Source: Methylorubrum populi
Lineage (GTDB): Bacteria > Pseudomonadota > Alphaproteobacteria > Rhizobiales > Beijerinckiaceae
NCBI GenBank assembly: GCA_036946625.1
Contig: JAQIIU010000003.1
Span: 1,241,001-1,305,000, forward strand
Reading direction: 5' to 3'
DNA length: 64,000 nt
In this document: piece by piece, positions 1 through 8,950 of the stretch
Numbering within the stretch: the first letter of the stretch is position 1
Layout: the number at the start of each line of letters is the position of its first letter
Notes under the pieces: model-generated
What the model was told of the DNA's origin: nothing
The model's input: the letters and a program-made list of their open reading frames with translations, nothing else
Databases searched by the model: none
Made by a program: the position numbers and the translations under genes

Positions 1-1237
1 CGGTGTCGGCGAGCCGGCGCCCGAGGGCTTCCTTGGCGTTGCGCTGGGCGTAATCGACGAGGTTCCTGCGCTCGCCCCGCTGCGGCTGGTGGATCTCCAC
101 CCGATGCTCGACCCGGCTGGACAGCGCGGCGGCCACGAGTTCCGCGTCCTCGATGGCGTGGCTCACCAGGACGAGGCGCGGCGCGGGCTTGTCGTCGTAG
201 AACTGCGAGATGAACGAGGCCAGCACCTCGTCGGCGCTCATCGAGCGGTCGGCCTTGGGGAAGTAGGCGCGGTTGCCCCAGTTCTGGAAGTTGCGGAAGA
301 AGAACACCTCGATGCAGAACTGCCCCGCCTGCTCGTCGAGGGCGAACACGTCGGCCTCCTCGACGCCTTGGGTGTTCACCCCTTGCGTGCCCTGGATCGC
401 CGAGAGGGCGGCGATGCGGTCGCGGAAGCGCGCGGCGCGCTCGAATTCCAGCGCTTCGGAAGCGCGCTGCATTTCCTCGCGCATCCGGTCCTTCACCGCG
501 TTCGACTTGCCCGAGAGGAAGGCGCGGGCGCTGTCGGCGAGACCGGCATAATCCTCCAGGGCGATCTCGCCGGTGCAGGGGCCGGAGCAGCGCTTGATCT
601 GGAAGAGCAGGCAGGGCCGGGTGCGGTTCTCGTAGTAGCTGTCGGAGCAGGTTCGCATCAGGAAGGCGCGCTGGAGGGCGTTGACCGTGCGGTTGACCGC
701 CCAGACGCTGGCGAACGGACCGTAGTAGTTGCCCTTGCGGCGGCGGGCGCCGCGATGCTTGACGATCTGCGGTGCCGGGCCGTCGGCGGTGAGCAGGATG
801 TAGGGGAACGACTTGTCGTCGCGCATCAGCACGTTGAAGCGCGGCTTCAACTGCTTGATGAGGTTGGCCTCCAGCAGCAGCGCTTCGGTCTCGGTCGCCG
901 TCGTGACGAACTCCATCGCCGCCGTCTGCGCGATCATGCGGGCGATGCGGTTGGAATGCGCCTGGCCGCGGGCGTAGGAGCCGACGCGGGCCTTCAGGTT
1001 CTTGGCCTTGCCGACGTAGAGCACGTCGCCCTTGGCGTCGAACATCCGGTAGACGCCCGGCGAGGTCGGCAGGGTCGTCCAGAAGCGGCGGATGATCTCG
1101 GTGCCGGCCTTGACCGCGCCCGGCTCGAAATCGAAGTCGATCTCGGGCGCCTCGTCGAGGGCGAGGGCGTCGGTCTCGTCCTCGTCGAACCCGTCGGGCG
1201 GGACGTCGTCGAAGGCGGATCGGGTCGCGCGGCTCAT
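1..1237 (-). CDS. uvrC: UvrABC system protein C, N-terminal part (runs off the window)
   Basis: This is the incision subunit of nucleotide excision repair, which cuts on both sides of a lesion presented by UvrB. About 412 residues are visible. An acidic extension covers residues 1-40. The GIY-YIG nuclease domain starts near residue 60 ([10 protein letters not shown], then [11 protein letters not shown]). A cysteine cluster ([13 protein letters not shown]) follows, and then a UVR coiled region ([20 protein letters not shown]) that binds UvrB. The C-terminal EndoV/RNase H-like nuclease and HhH domains lie outside the window. The start is the ATG at 1237. The acidic leader before the GIY-YIG domain is longer than in E. 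coli UvrC. It lies 56 bp downstream of cheZ on the same strand. Identification is certain. Confidence 0.96.
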   Translation of the reverse strand, partial: MSRATRSAFDDVPPDGFDEDETDALALDEAPEIDFDFEPGAVKAGTEIIRRFWTTLPTSPGVYRMFDAKGDVLYVGKAKNLKARVGSYARGQAHSNRIARMIAQTAAMEFVTTATETEALLLEANLIKQLKPRFNVLMRDDKSFPYILLTADGPAPQIVKHRGARRRKGNYYGPFASVWAVNRTVNALQRAFLMRTCSDSYYENRTRPCLLFQIKRCSGPCTGEIALEDYAGLADSARAFLSGKSNAVKDRMREEMQRASEALEFERAARFRDRIAALSAIQGTQGVNTQGVEEADVFALDEQAGQFCIEVFFFRNFQNWGNRAYFPKADRSMSADEVLASFISQFYDDKPAPRLVLVSHAIEDAELVAAALSSRVEHRVEIHQPQRGERRNLVDYAQRNAKEALGRRLADT

Positions 1238-1293
1238 GGGCCCGATGTAGGCTGCGGCGATTCCGGTTGGAAGGGCCGCAGCGACGCCGGGCG

Positions 1294-2019
1294 TCAATCG
1301 AACAGGGCGTCGATGTCGGACTGGTCGACGTGGCCGGGATCGTCCTGGAGCTTCGGCCCGTTCAGCAGCGCGCTCTCGTCGTCCTCGGCCGGGGCGGCGG
1401 GATCGACCGCCAGCAGGTCGCGGAAGCCTTCGAGCCCGCTCCAGACTTCGATGACGCGGTCGAGATGCTCCTCGACGAACTTGAGCACGCCGACGATCTT
1501 GCTGATGCGCTGGCCGGTGAGATCCTGGAAGTTGCAGGCCTCGTAGGCGGTGATGACGTTGTCGAGGATGCCGTCGACGTTCTCCTGCGCGGCCTTGGGC
1601 AGGCGCAGGCCGCGCATCATGTTGGCGTTGGTCTCGATCTTCTCGATGCTGCCGAGAATCGTCGAGGTGGCCTGCTCCGTCGATTCGACCACCGCATCGA
1701 GTTCGCCCGCGACGCGGCGCATGCCCTTGCCGGTGTTCTCAGACCGATGGAGGCTGGCGATCTCCGACTTGGTGCGGGTGATCGCCTCCTTCATCACTTC
1801 GAGTTCGCGGCGCATGGCGAAGGCCTCGCCGAGTTCGCGGCGGCAGGCCTCGATGGTCTCGCCGGCGCTCGCCTGCGTGAGGCGGCGCAGGTCGTTGATC
1901 GCCGAGAGGATCTCGTCGAGGCGTGGGTTCGGCAGGGTTTCCGGCGCGGCCGCGGAGACGCCGGCCGTCGGCGCGGCGAGGCCCAGGCTCTCCTCGATGC
2001 GGTAGCGCTTGGTGATCAT
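1294..2019 (-). CDS. cheZ: Chemotaxis protein phosphatase CheZ family
   Basis: The 241-residue protein is predicted to dephosphorylate CheY-P and so reset the flagellar motor signal. The CheZ signature [12 protein letters not shown] is at residues 161-172. It contains the pair that aligns with the catalytic Asp and Gln of E. coli CheZ (D166 and Q170 here). Long amphipathic helices flank the signature, as expected for the CheZ four-helix bundle. The C-terminus SDIDALFD resembles the short acidic CheY-binding tail of the family. It is not in a che operon here: uvrC follows and a divergent L,D-transpeptidase gene precedes. The window also carries flagellar genes near 30-35 kb. The family call is strong; the CheY partner is not in view. 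Confidence 0.85.
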   Translation of the reverse strand: MITKRYRIEESLGLAAPTAGVSAAAPETLPNPRLDEILSAINDLRRLTQASAGETIEACRRELGEAFAMRRELEVMKEAITRTKSEIASLHRSENTGKGMRRVAGELDAVVESTEQATSTILGSIEKIETNANMMRGLRLPKAAQENVDGILDNVITAYEACNFQDLTGQRISKIVGVLKFVEEHLDRVIEVWSGLEGFRDLLAVDPAAPAEDDESALLNGPKLQDDPGHVDQSDIDALFD

Positions 2020-2289
2020 CGGTCGGGCGGGCTTTCGAGTGGAACTGCCCCGCTACAATCTCGCGCAGTGGTTTCGATTTGCTGAAAGTTTTTTCCCACA
2101 ACCCGCCGTCACGGCGATGCGGTGACCGTGGAGGGGCGAGACGGCCACCCCTTTACCGGCCGTTGACGATGACGCGGGGTGAGCGGGGGGCGAGCCCATC
2201 GGCGGAGGCGATTCACCACGTTCGTTCACCGTCCGCAGGCAAAGCCCGCCAAACATCTCTCGATCGCGAGCGATGGGCGGGAGTGAGGA

Positions 2290-3006
2290 ATGCGGGCGAA
2301 GTGGAGCGTGGCGCTGGCGGCGCTCGCCGTGGCCGGGACGAGCGGAGCGGCATCGGCCCAGGCCGGACCGGGGCGCTACGGCGGCGGCTTCATCGAATTC
2401 CTGATGACGGGCGACGCGCATGGACCGCTTCGCCGCCCCGCCGTCGATGGATACGGCGCGCTCGGCGAGGCGCGGCCGGCGGCCACCCCCCAGCCGCGCG
2501 CCCGCTTCGCCGCACTGCCCACCGGGCCGGCGGCCGAGGAGAGCGCCATCGCCCGTGCGGTCGATCCCCGCTACGCGCGGCAGGTGGTGGCCTATGACGG
2601 GCCGGGCCGGGCCGGACAGATCGTGATCGATACCAGTGCCAAATACCTCTACCTGATCCAGCCGGGCGGGCAGGCGATCCGTTACGGCATCGGCGTCGGG
2701 CGGCCGGGCTTCGTCTGGACCGGCGCCAAGACCATCACCGCCAAGCGCGAATGGCCCGATTGGACGCCGCCCGAAGAGATGTTGCGCCGCCGCCCGGACC
2801 TGCCGCGGCACATGGCCGGCGGTCCGGCGAATCCGCTCGGCGCCCGGGCGATGTATCTCGGCACCTCGCTCTACCGCATCCACGGCACCAACGAGCCGCA
2901 CACGATCGGCCAGAACGTCTCCTCGGGCTGCATCCGCATGATGAACGAGGACGTGATCGACCTCTACGAACGCACGTCGGTCGGCACCCGCGTCGAGGTG
3001 ATCTGA
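2290..3006 (+). CDS. L,D-transpeptidase (YkuD/ErfK family), exported
   Basis: This is a predicted periplasmic L,D-transpeptidase that forms 3-3 crosslinks in peptidoglycan or anchors proteins to it. A signal peptide is visible (MRAKWSVALAALAVAG, cleavage probably after ASA near residue 23). The YkuD domain covers about residues 108-238. It ends in the catalytic motif, with H198 in HGTN and C214 in SSGCIRM. The length, 238 residues, is normal. The ATG at 2290 follows the segment GGGAGTGAGGA, which gives a usable ribosome site. It is transcribed away from cheZ. The substrate cannot be told from sequence, and several paralogues are usual in these genomes. Confidence 0.93.
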   Translation: MRAKWSVALAALAVAGTSGAASAQAGPGRYGGGFIEFLMTGDAHGPLRRPAVDGYGALGEARPAATPQPRARFAALPTGPAAEESAIARAVDPRYARQVVAYDGPGRAGQIVIDTSAKYLYLIQPGGQAIRYGIGVGRPGFVWTGAKTITAKREWPDWTPPEEMLRRRPDLPRHMAGGPANPLGARAMYLGTSLYRIHGTNEPHTIGQNVSSGCIRMMNEDVIDLYERTSVGTRVEVI

Positions 3007-3039
3007 TACGACATCCGGTTGATGACTTCGGCCTGTCCT

Positions 3040-3135
3040 GCGTCCTTGCGAGGCGAAGCCGTGGCCAGCCAGGGCGCGCCCTTTCCGGACAGGTCGCGCG
3101 TCCTGGATCGCTTCGCTGCCGCTCGCGATGACGGA
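3040..3135. repeat. Dispersed intergenic repeat, family R3 copy a
   Basis: The stretch begins TCCTTGCGAGGCGAAGCC and ends CTGGATCGCTTCGCTGCC, GCTCGCGATGACGG. The ends are inverted relatives of each other, so the element can fold into a long imperfect hairpin. A second copy with the same building blocks (CATTGCGAGGC, GCTCGCGATGACGG) lies at about 19731-19822, and a short relic is near 26799. It occupies most of the 370-bp gap between the L,D-transpeptidase and the sigma factor. No gene is supported here. Confidence 0.6.
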
Positions 3136-3376
3136 GTTGTGGCGAAACCCGAAGAAGCGATCAATCGGAAACGGTATGACGCCGCGTGCGGATGCGGGAA
3201 GTCTTTCTCGATCACCCAGCGCCGGGGTTGCACGGCAAAGCCTTCCCGCCCCTTGTCGGGCCTGATCGGTGAAGCCGTGCGCCAGGAACGGCCAGAGGCG
3301 GCGCGAGGCGCACGGCAACGCAACGCCGCCGGGCTATCGTGCCGGGTATATGCGTTACGGTCCAGGTGGCGCGGGA

Positions 3377-4084
3377 TCAGGCCCGCGCCGCCAACAACCC
3401 GTTCGGCAAGCCCTCGAACGATTCCATCAGGAAGGCCCGGGCCCGGCTGACGCGGCTCTTGACGGTGCCGACCTGACAGCCGAGGCGCTCCGCCGCCTCC
3501 TCGTAGGTGAAGCCCTCGGCGCCCACGAGCAGAAGGGCCTGCCGCTGCGGCAGCGGCAACGTGCCGATCAGGTTCATCACCAGCCGCAGGCCCACCGCGT
3601 GCTCCTGATCGGGATGCGCCGTAAGCGTATCCGCATGGACGCCGTCGGGGTCCTCCACCTCGCGGCGCCCCTTGCGCACCTCGGTGTAGAACTGATTGCG
3701 CAGGATCGTGAACAGCCACGCGGTGAAGTTCGTGCCCGGGGTGAAGCGCTCGCGATTCGCCCACGCCTTGACCATGGTCTCCTGAACCAAGTCGTCGGCG
3801 CGGGTCGGGTTGGCGGTCAGCGAGATCGCGAAGGTGCGCAGCATCGGCAGCGCCTTCACGAGGTCGTCGCGGAACACCGGCTCGATCCGTCCGCCCTGCA
3901 CGGCGAGCACGGCTTCGAACTGGTGCAGGAGTTCTGCCAGCCGGCCGGGCAGAGGCGCCTGGACGGCGAGATCGAAGTAGTCGCGCAGCGCCAGAGTCAG
4001 GTGCCCCGGCACAGCCTTTGCTGCTTCACCCGGTTTTACAGCGGGATCTTCCGGCAATTGGATGTGAATCGGTTCGTCGGGCAT
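3377..4084 (-). CDS. ECF sigma factor of the EcfG (general stress) type with a NepR-like N-terminal segment
   Basis: The 235-residue protein has the EcfG-type sigma-2 region at about 73-140 (RADDLVQETMVKAWANRERF, FTAWLFTILRNQFYTEVRK, REVEDPDG) and the sigma-4 helix-turn-helix at about 170-220 (FTYEEAAERLGCQVGTVKSR). It should direct transcription from GGAAC-N16-17-CGTT promoters. An extra segment at residues 28-60 (LTLALRDYFDLAVQAPLPGR, then LAELLHQF) has the spacing and key residues of NepR, the anti-sigma factor of this system: helix, V/L-P-x-R, then ELL. That would be an anti-sigma domain fused to its target. Known EcfG proteins have a shorter leader. No PhyR or stand-alone nepR is adjacent. 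The sigma call is firm; the NepR likeness is my alignment by eye. Confidence 0.92.
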   Translation of the reverse strand: MPDEPIHIQLPEDPAVKPGEAAKAVPGHLTLALRDYFDLAVQAPLPGRLAELLHQFEAVLAVQGGRIEPVFRDDLVKALPMLRTFAISLTANPTRADDLVQETMVKAWANRERFTPGTNFTAWLFTILRNQFYTEVRKGRREVEDPDGVHADTLTAHPDQEHAVGLRLVMNLIGTLPLPQRQALLLVGAEGFTYEEAAERLGCQVGTVKSRVSRARAFLMESFEGLPNGLLAARA

Positions 4085-4474
4085 CCGAACGGGACCCTCG
4101 AGCTAGGCAGGAGCATGCGAAGTAGTCATCAATCGGTAGCAATTGAAAAATGAACTGACTCTAAACGGCCCGTAGAGCGAATGAACCCGACTGGTGTGTC
4201 TCAGCAGATCGCGTTCGTGATGGAATCCTATGTTTCTGAAGTTTTCTGCGGGATTGCCGGCTCACATCATCGCTGCGGCCATTGACTGCAACGCGGCGGC
4301 GATCACGCTCCGAACTTGGCCGATGCCGATCGGACCTGCCCAGGCGCTCGACCCACCGTCGCGCCGAGAGACCGATGATGGAGGCCGCGCCCGAGATCCC
4401 TTGGCAGCTTGGCCGTCCGGCATAGCTTTGCAGGCGGCGCGAAGCGTCGACGCCGCAGTGACAGGAGGCCCGGC
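4085..4474. other. Divergent intergenic gap, nothing recognised
   Basis: These 390 bp separate the minus-strand sigma gene from mscL. The part near 4130-4260 is richer in A and T than the surroundings, as expected for promoters reading both ways. I saw no sigma-EcfG box, no repeat copy and no believable reading frame. A 102-codon frame from 4230 runs into mscL in another phase and has no family likeness. Confidence 0.5.
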
Positions 4475-4900
4475 ATGCTGGAGGAATTCAAGAAATTTGC
4501 GCTACGCGGCAACGTGGTCGATCTCGCCGTCGGCGTGATCATCGGCGCGGCCTTCGGCGCCATCGTCAATTCGCTGGTGCAGGACGTGATCATGCCGATC
4601 ATCGGCGCGATCACCGGCGGCCTCGATTTCTCGAACCACTACATCCCGCTTTCGTCCAAGGTACAGGCGGGCATGCCCTATGCCGAGGCGAAGAAGGTCG
4701 GCGCGGTGATCGGCTACGGCCAGTTCCTGACCCTCGCCGTCAACTTCACCATCATCGCCTTCGTGCTGTTCATGGTGATCCGCGCCATGAACGCGCTGAA
4801 GTCGAAGGAGGAGAACAAGCCGAAGCCCGACGCCGACGTGCCGGCCGACGTGAAGCTGCTCGCCGAGATCCGCGACCTGCTGGCGGCGCGCAAGGCCTGA
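4475..4900 (+). CDS. mscL: Large-conductance mechanosensitive channel MscL
   Basis: This inner-membrane channel opens under high membrane tension to release solutes during hypo-osmotic shock. The product has 141 residues, the usual size. The N-terminal amphipathic helix and TM1 read [20 protein letters not shown], then [17 protein letters not shown]2 is [18 protein letters not shown] near residues 88-105, and a charged C-terminal helix ends the protein. I chose the ATG at 4475, not the longer frame from 4409. It begins exactly where MscL proteins begin, and ACAGGAGG at 4461-4468 is well placed as a ribosome site. A repeat element begins 9 bp after the stop. Confidence 0.97.
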   Translation: MLEEFKKFALRGNVVDLAVGVIIGAAFGAIVNSLVQDVIMPIIGAITGGLDFSNHYIPLSSKVQAGMPYAEAKKVGAVIGYGQFLTLAVNFTIIAFVLFMVIRAMNALKSKEENKPKPDADVPADVKLLAEIRDLLAARKA

Positions 4901-4908
4901 AGCGGCCT

Positions 4909-5010
4909 AGAGCATCGTCCTGGATATCGGATCCAGGGCGATGCTCTAGGTTTTTGCTTTTGCATCGTCTTTTTCCGAAAGCCGGCAGCCACCTTTCGGG
5001 ACGATGCTCT
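4909..5010. repeat. Dispersed intergenic repeat, family R1 copy a
   Basis: The core is AGAGCATCGTCC at one end and GGGACGATGCTCT at the other. Internal pieces are TTTTGCATCGTC and CCGAAAGCCGGCAGCCACC. The first 39 bases fold on themselves (AGAGCATCG pairing with CGATGCTCT). Related copies lie at about 6251, 12601, 38579 and 44115; this one is inverted relative to the last two. It fills the gap between mscL and the next minus-strand gene, and its last bases overlap that gene's stop codon. Confidence 0.75.
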
Positions 5011-5299
5011 ATCGCTTCGCGCCGCCGTCGCCCGGCGTCACGCCGAAGGCATCGAGGATGCGGTCGAGCGCGTGTTCGACGGCTTCGGTGCCTTCCTCGT
5101 GCGTCTTCAGGCGGGTCTCCAGTCGACGGATCTGCGGCTCGAACTTTTCCGGCACGGTCGGCTCGTCGCCGAGGAAGCGCGGCTCGGACGCCGGCTCGGT
5201 GTAGACGCCGCGCAGCTCGTGGCCGAGATGGTCGCGTACCGATTCCGGCAGGGGTGGATTGTCGACTGTCTTCTCGGGTGTGGTGTCGGGGCCGCTCAT
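5009..5299 (-). CDS. Conserved small protein of unknown function, weakly NepR-like
   Basis: The product has 96 residues, is hydrophilic and has no signal peptide or membrane segment. The pattern LPESVRDHLGHELRGVY (residues 17-33), followed after an insertion by VPEKFEPQIRRLE, recalls the two helices of NepR anti-sigma factors (IGRQLRxxY, then VPDRFxxLLxxLD), but with about ten extra residues between them. The C-terminal half is a charged helix (HEEGTEAVEHALDRIL). A near-consensus stress promoter (GCAAC-N16-CGTT) lies 42 bp upstream of the start. I do not assign a function. The coding call rests on good codon structure and an isolated, complete frame. Confidence 0.6.
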   Translation of the reverse strand: MSGPDTTPEKTVDNPPLPESVRDHLGHELRGVYTEPASEPRFLGDEPTVPEKFEPQIRRLETRLKTHEEGTEAVEHALDRILDAFGVTPGDGGAKR

Positions 5300-5340
5300 C
5301 GTCAGTCCTGATGGTGGTCGTGGATCATCTCGGGGTGATC

Positions 5341-5365
5341 AACGACCGAAGACGTGAAGCGTTGC
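5341..5365 (-). promoter_or_regulatory. Possible sigma-EcfG promoter, one mismatch
   Basis: Read on the minus strand, this is GCAAC, 16 bases, then CGTT. The sigma-EcfG consensus is GGAAC-N16-17-CGTT, so one position differs. It lies 42 bp upstream of the 96-residue gene that starts at 5299. Confidence 0.35.
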
Positions 5366-5472
5366 CTGCGATGTCGTCTCTCGGCCGTACTGGCGGCCGA
5401 GAGACAGAGTTGAACGCCGGTGCTCGAACACTGCGTTGCCCTCGCGAGATCTCGAGAACGAGGGAGATCGCA

Positions 5473-5503
5473 AAGAAAAGGCCCCGGCATCGCCTGCCGG
5501 GGC
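5473..5503 (-). terminator. Rho-independent terminator after the DUF1236 gene
   Basis: A perfect 9-bp stem (GCCCCGGCA / TGCCGGGGC, 5-base loop, 5481-5503) is followed on the minus strand by TTTTCTTT. It lies 43 bp downstream of the stop codon at 5546. Confidence 0.8.
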
Positions 5504-5545
5504 CGGATGGTGCCGCCCGTCACGGGCGGCCCAGACGGGGGCGGG

Positions 5546-5959
5546 TCAGTCGAGCACCTCGATGATCCGGTGACGGCCGTCCACCAGCACCGGGCGGTCG
5601 TTCACGACCGTGTAGCGGGTGCCGCGGGTGACGTTGTACTCGGACGGGACGTCGTAATAGGTCACGCCGGAGGCCGGCAGGGTCGAACCCACGACCACGC
5701 GGCCGTCGTAGTCGTAGGAGCGGACGTTGCGCTCGCGGACGTAGGAGCGGAAGCGCGGACGGTCCTCGACGCCGAGAATGCCGCCGATCGTGCCCGTGGC
5801 CGCGCCGACGGCACCGCCGACGATGCCGCCGATCGGGCCGGCCGCATCCGAGCCTTCCTGAGCGCCGCGCTCGGCGCCGCGCAGGGTGCCCTGAGCCTGG
5901 GCCGCCATGGGCAGGGCGAGGGCGATGGCCGAAGCGGCGAGAAGGGTGTTGATCTTCAT
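5546..5959 (-). CDS. DUF1236 domain-containing exported protein
   Basis: The 137-residue protein is predicted to be exported. Its signal peptide is MKINTLLAASAIALALPMAA, with cleavage after AQA. A glycine-rich stretch follows (GPIGGIVGGAVGAATGTIGG, residues 41-60), which could span or lie on a membrane. The C-terminal half has the DUF1236 pattern: YYDVPSEY, then YTVVNDRPVLVD and RRIIEVLD-like residues. The function of DUF1236 is unknown; it is common in Hyphomicrobiales envelopes. I chose the ATG at 5959 because it gives the signal peptide and is preceded by ACGGAGA. The frame is open further upstream to 6307, but that part has no family features. Confidence 0.85.
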   Translation of the reverse strand: MKINTLLAASAIALALPMAAQAQGTLRGAERGAQEGSDAAGPIGGIVGGAVGAATGTIGGILGVEDRPRFRSYVRERNVRSYDYDGRVVVGSTLPASGVTYYDVPSEYNVTRGTRYTVVNDRPVLVDGRHRIIEVLD

Positions 5960-6250
5960 TCCAGCATCTCCGTCGTTGCGAGATTCGCCGCGCGCCGAAG
6001 CACAGCGAAACATGGGCCGGTAACGCCCGAGCCTCGAATTCGGATGCATGAAAAATCGCGAAAGGCCGAGATTGCCCGAATCTGCCCGAATCGGAGGCGG
6101 ATCTTTCCGAAACCTGCCATCGGCGGGGTCGGGCTCTTCCGCGAGATCAGCCGGCGCGGGTTCGGAGGGGAGTCGGCCGATGCGCTCCAGGGCGCGGGCG
6201 ATGCTCTCGGCGGAGTCGGCCTGGGACAGGCGCGGAGAGGGCAGCGTGCC

Positions 6251-6339
6251 GGAAGGTGGTTGCCGGCTCGTCTGAAAAGACGATGCAGGATCGGAAACCG
6301 AGCGCATCGTCCCGGATCTGATTTTCAGGACGATGCGCC
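6251..6339. repeat. Dispersed intergenic repeat, family R1 copy b
   Basis: It contains GGAAGGTGGTTGCCGGC, TCTGAAAAGACGATGCAGGA, GAAACCGAGCGCATCGTCC and a closing AGGACGATGCGCC. These pieces appear in the same order as in copies at 38579 and 44115. It lies in the 525-bp gap between the DUF1236 gene and a small membrane protein gene; I see no gene in the rest of that gap. Confidence 0.65.
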
Positions 6340-6484
6340 GGAATGTGTGGAAGGCCTCGATCCCGCCTCGACGATGTCGCGCCCTGGCGCCACCGGCGCG
6401 GGCGTTCTCCTCGCCGATCGGCCGAAGGCGGGCACGACGTGCGGCATGGCCTCGGCTCTCCCTCCGGCGTCGGCCGGAACCGGA

Positions 6485-6676
6485 TCAGCCCTGCGAGCGC
6501 GCGGCGAGACGGCTGGCCGCGAAGGAGATCGCGCCGCCGACGACGAACAGGATCGCGAAGGTCTTGACCGCCGCGTAGAACAGGGCCGGCTCGATCCCCG
6601 TATCCGTGAACAGCACGGCGCACACCGCGGCGATGGGAAGGAGCAGAACGACGGAAAGCGGCACCAGCGGGTTCAT
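6485..6676 (-). CDS. Small membrane protein, two predicted helices
   Basis: The 63-residue protein has two hydrophobic segments. The first begins at residue 6 (PLSVVLLLPIAAVCAVLF). The second, in residues 32-55, includes FYAAVKTFAILFVVGGAISF. A short basic tail (SRLAARSQG) should face the cytoplasm. I do not recognise a family. The start codon ATG at 6676 is used; the frame is complete and has the hydrophobic codon pattern of a real membrane protein. It lies 131 bp downstream of the histidine kinase gene on the same strand and might be co-transcribed. Confidence 0.55.
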   Translation of the reverse strand: MNPLVPLSVVLLLPIAAVCAVLFTDTGIEPALFYAAVKTFAILFVVGGAISFAASRLAARSQG

Positions 6677-6807
6677 TCGACGTCACTCGCGTTCGTTGAC
6701 GGACCGCGACGCGGCCCGAAGAATAATGCGGGGTGGTCTTAGCATCGCCGTTCCGCCGGAGGAAACTCCCGCGCTTCAGAATCTCCGGCCCGCCGCCCGG
6801 AGATCGA

Positions 6808-8214
6808 TCAGGCGGGGATGCGGACCGTCGCCCGCAGGCCGCCCAGCGGGCTGTCGTGGAGCGCGACGTCGCCCCCATGGGCGCGGGCGATGTCGCGGGC
6901 GATGGCGAGCCCGAGGCCGGAGCCGCCGGCATCCTGGCGGGCGTCGTCCAGGCGCACGAACGGCTTGAACACCTCCTCGCGGCTCTCGGCCGGGATGCCG
7001 GGCCCGTCGTCGTCGATCGCGACGAGGAAGGCGCGGTGTTCGCGCTTGCCCGAGATCGCCACGGTGTCGGCGTAGCGGGCGGCGTTGGCGGCGAGGTTGA
7101 ACAGGCAGCGGCGCATCGCGTCGGACCGAACCGTGACGAGCGGACTGCCCTCGATCTCCACCGCCTCGACATGGGCGCCGAGCCGCTCCACGTCGCTGCG
7201 CAGGTCCTCCAGCAGGGTGCGCATGTCGGTCTCCGCGGCGGTCTCGGCGGAATCGCCGCGGGCGAAGGCGAGATAGCCCTCCAGCATCCGGCTCATCTCG
7301 TCGACGTCGCGCTGGAGATCCTCGACCTCCGGGGTCTGCTCGACCAGGGCGAGGGAGAGCTTGAAGCGGGTGAGGATGGTGCGCAGGTCGTGGCTCACCC
7401 CGTTGAGCATCGCCGTGCGCTGCTCCATCGCCCGCTCGATGCGCCGCCTCATCTCGATGAAGGCGTGGCCCGCCTGCCGGACCTCGCGGGCGCCGCGGGG
7501 CTTGAACTCGATGTCGCGTCCCTTGCCGAACCCCTCGGCCACCGCCGAGAGCCGCAGGATCGGCTTGATCTGGTTGCGCAGGAACAGGATCGCCACGCCG
7601 AGCAGCACCAGCGAGGAGCCGGTCATCCAGAGCAGGAAGATGTGCGAGTTCGAGGCATAGGCCTGGTTGCGCCGGGCGGTGACCCGCATCACCCCCTCGG
7701 GGATCGCCACGCGGATCTCGATGAGGCTGGAGCGGCCGACCGTATCGATCCAGAACGGGCGCCGGATCTGGCGGCGGATCTCGTCCGACAGCACTTCGTC
7801 GAGGATCGAGAAGAACGGCCGCGGCCCCGGGCTCGGCAGCTTGGCGCCCTTGAGGATGTCGACGTCGAGGTTCAGGCGCTCGCCGGCGATGCGCGCCAGC
7901 GTCTCGGCGTCCTTGTCCTGCGGATAGGACTCGTAGATGTCCATCAAGGCGGCGACGTCGGCGGTCACCGCCGCGGAGAGCCGGCGGGTCACGAGCTGCC
8001 AGTGCCGCTCCATGAAAGTGTAGGCGATCACCGACTGGAGCAGCACCATCGGCGCGATGATGATGATCAGCGAGCGGGCGTAGAGCCCCTTCGGCAGGGC
8101 GTCGCCGATGATGCGGCCGAGGCGCCGCCAGATCGTCCGGATTCGGCCGAAGGTTCCGCCGAGCGCACCGGTCCGGCGGGATTCGGTCGGGGAAAGGCCG
8201 GCGGGCGCTGCCAT
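6808..8214 (-). CDS. Sensor histidine kinase, EnvZ-like
   Basis: The 468-residue inner-membrane kinase shows the classical layout. TM1 is near residues 45-65 (LIIIIAPMVLLQSVIAY), followed by a periplasmic sensor loop of about 130 residues. TM2 (IFLLWMTGSSLVLLGVAILF) leads into a HAMP linker. The H-box is NGVSHDLRTILTRFKLSL, followed by the N-box (NLAANAARYAD) and the G-boxes DDDGPGIP and GGSGLGLAIARDIA. The ATG at 8214 lies 7 bp after the stop of the response regulator gene, so the two genes form an operon and are probable partners. The longer frame from 8382 overlaps the regulator and is rejected. The signal is unknown. Confidence 0.93.
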   Translation of the reverse strand: MAAPAGLSPTESRRTGALGGTFGRIRTIWRRLGRIIGDALPKGLYARSLIIIIAPMVLLQSVIAYTFMERHWQLVTRRLSAAVTADVAALMDIYESYPQDKDAETLARIAGERLNLDVDILKGAKLPSPGPRPFFSILDEVLSDEIRRQIRRPFWIDTVGRSSLIEIRVAIPEGVMRVTARRNQAYASNSHIFLLWMTGSSLVLLGVAILFLRNQIKPILRLSAVAEGFGKGRDIEFKPRGAREVRQAGHAFIEMRRRIERAMEQRTAMLNGVSHDLRTILTRFKLSLALVEQTPEVEDLQRDVDEMSRMLEGYLAFARGDSAETAAETDMRTLLEDLRSDVERLGAHVEAVEIEGSPLVTVRSDAMRRCLFNLAANAARYADTVAISGKREHRAFLVAIDDDGPGIPAESREEVFKPFVRLDDARQDAGGSGLGLAIARDIARAHGGDVALHDSPLGGLRATVRIPA

Positions 8215-8221
8215 GGTTGTC

Positions 8222-8950
8222 TCAATCGATGGCGAGGCGGTAGCCGATGCCGCGAACGGTGTGCAGGAAGCTCGGATTGGCCGGGTCCGGCTCGATCTTG
8301 CGGCGCAGGCGGTTGATCTGCACGTCGATGGTGCGCTCGGCGGCCAAGCCGCCGTTGCCGGCCAGCGTCTCGCGCTCGACATTGCCGCCGCGTGCCTGCG
8401 CCAGGACGGTCAGGATCTCGCGCTCCCGCTCGGTGATCTTCACCGGTTCGTTCTCGCGCCGCAACTCGCCCCGGTCGGCGCGGAAGCTGAAGGGGCCGAA
8501 GCTGACGGCATCCTCGCCGGAGAAGCGGGCTTCCGGCACCGCCGCGTGGCGGCGGATGATGTTGTTGAGCCGCAGGATCAGCTCGCGCGGCTCGAAAGGT
8601 TTGGGCAGGTAGTCGTCGGCGCCGATCTCCAGGCCCGTCACCCGGTCGTTGGGGTTGGAGCGCGCGGTCAGCATCAGGATCGGCACCCGCGAGGTCTCGC
8701 GCACCGAGCGGGCATAGTCGAAACCGCTCTCGCCCGGCATCATCACGTCGAGGACGAGGGCGTCGAACACGAAGCACTGGCCGCGCAGGCGCGCTTCGGC
8801 CGCGCTCGCGGCGGCGGTGACCCGGAACCCCTGTTCGGAGAGGAAGCGGGAGAGGAGTTCGCGCACCCGCCGGTCGTCGTCGACGAGGAGGATGTGGGGG
8901 GCGTGGTCCGGAAGCTCCGGGCGCGGCCTGACGGCACCGCCGGCCGACAT
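8222..8950 (-). CDS. Response regulator, OmpR/PhoB family
   Basis: The 242-residue protein has an N-terminal receiver domain ([15 protein letters not shown]; phospho-acceptor Asp in [10 protein letters not shown]; conserved Lys in [10 protein letters not shown]). A C-terminal winged helix follows ([12 protein letters not shown], then [18 protein letters not shown] and RGIGYRL). Its ATG overlaps the stop codon of the MarR gene by one base (TGATG on the minus strand), which suggests translational coupling. The kinase gene follows after 7 bp. The order MarR-type gene, then OmpR-type regulator resembles petP-petR of Rhodobacter, but I cannot confirm orthology. Confidence 0.94.
   Translation of the reverse strand: MSAGGAVRPRPELPDHAPHILLVDDDRRVRELLSRFLSEQGFRVTAAASAAEARLRGQCFVFDALVLDVMMPGESGFDYARSVRETSRVPILMLTARSNPNDRVTGLEIGADDYLPKPFEPRELILRLNNIIRRHAAVPEARFSGEDAVSFGPFSFRADRGELRRENEPVKITEREREILTVLAQARGGNVERETLAGNGGLAAERTIDVQINRLRRKIEPDPANPSFLHTVRGIGYRLAID

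Noticed and set aside
4230..4538. 102-codon plus frame before mscL
   Set aside because: Overlaps mscL in another phase; no ribosome site or family likeness.
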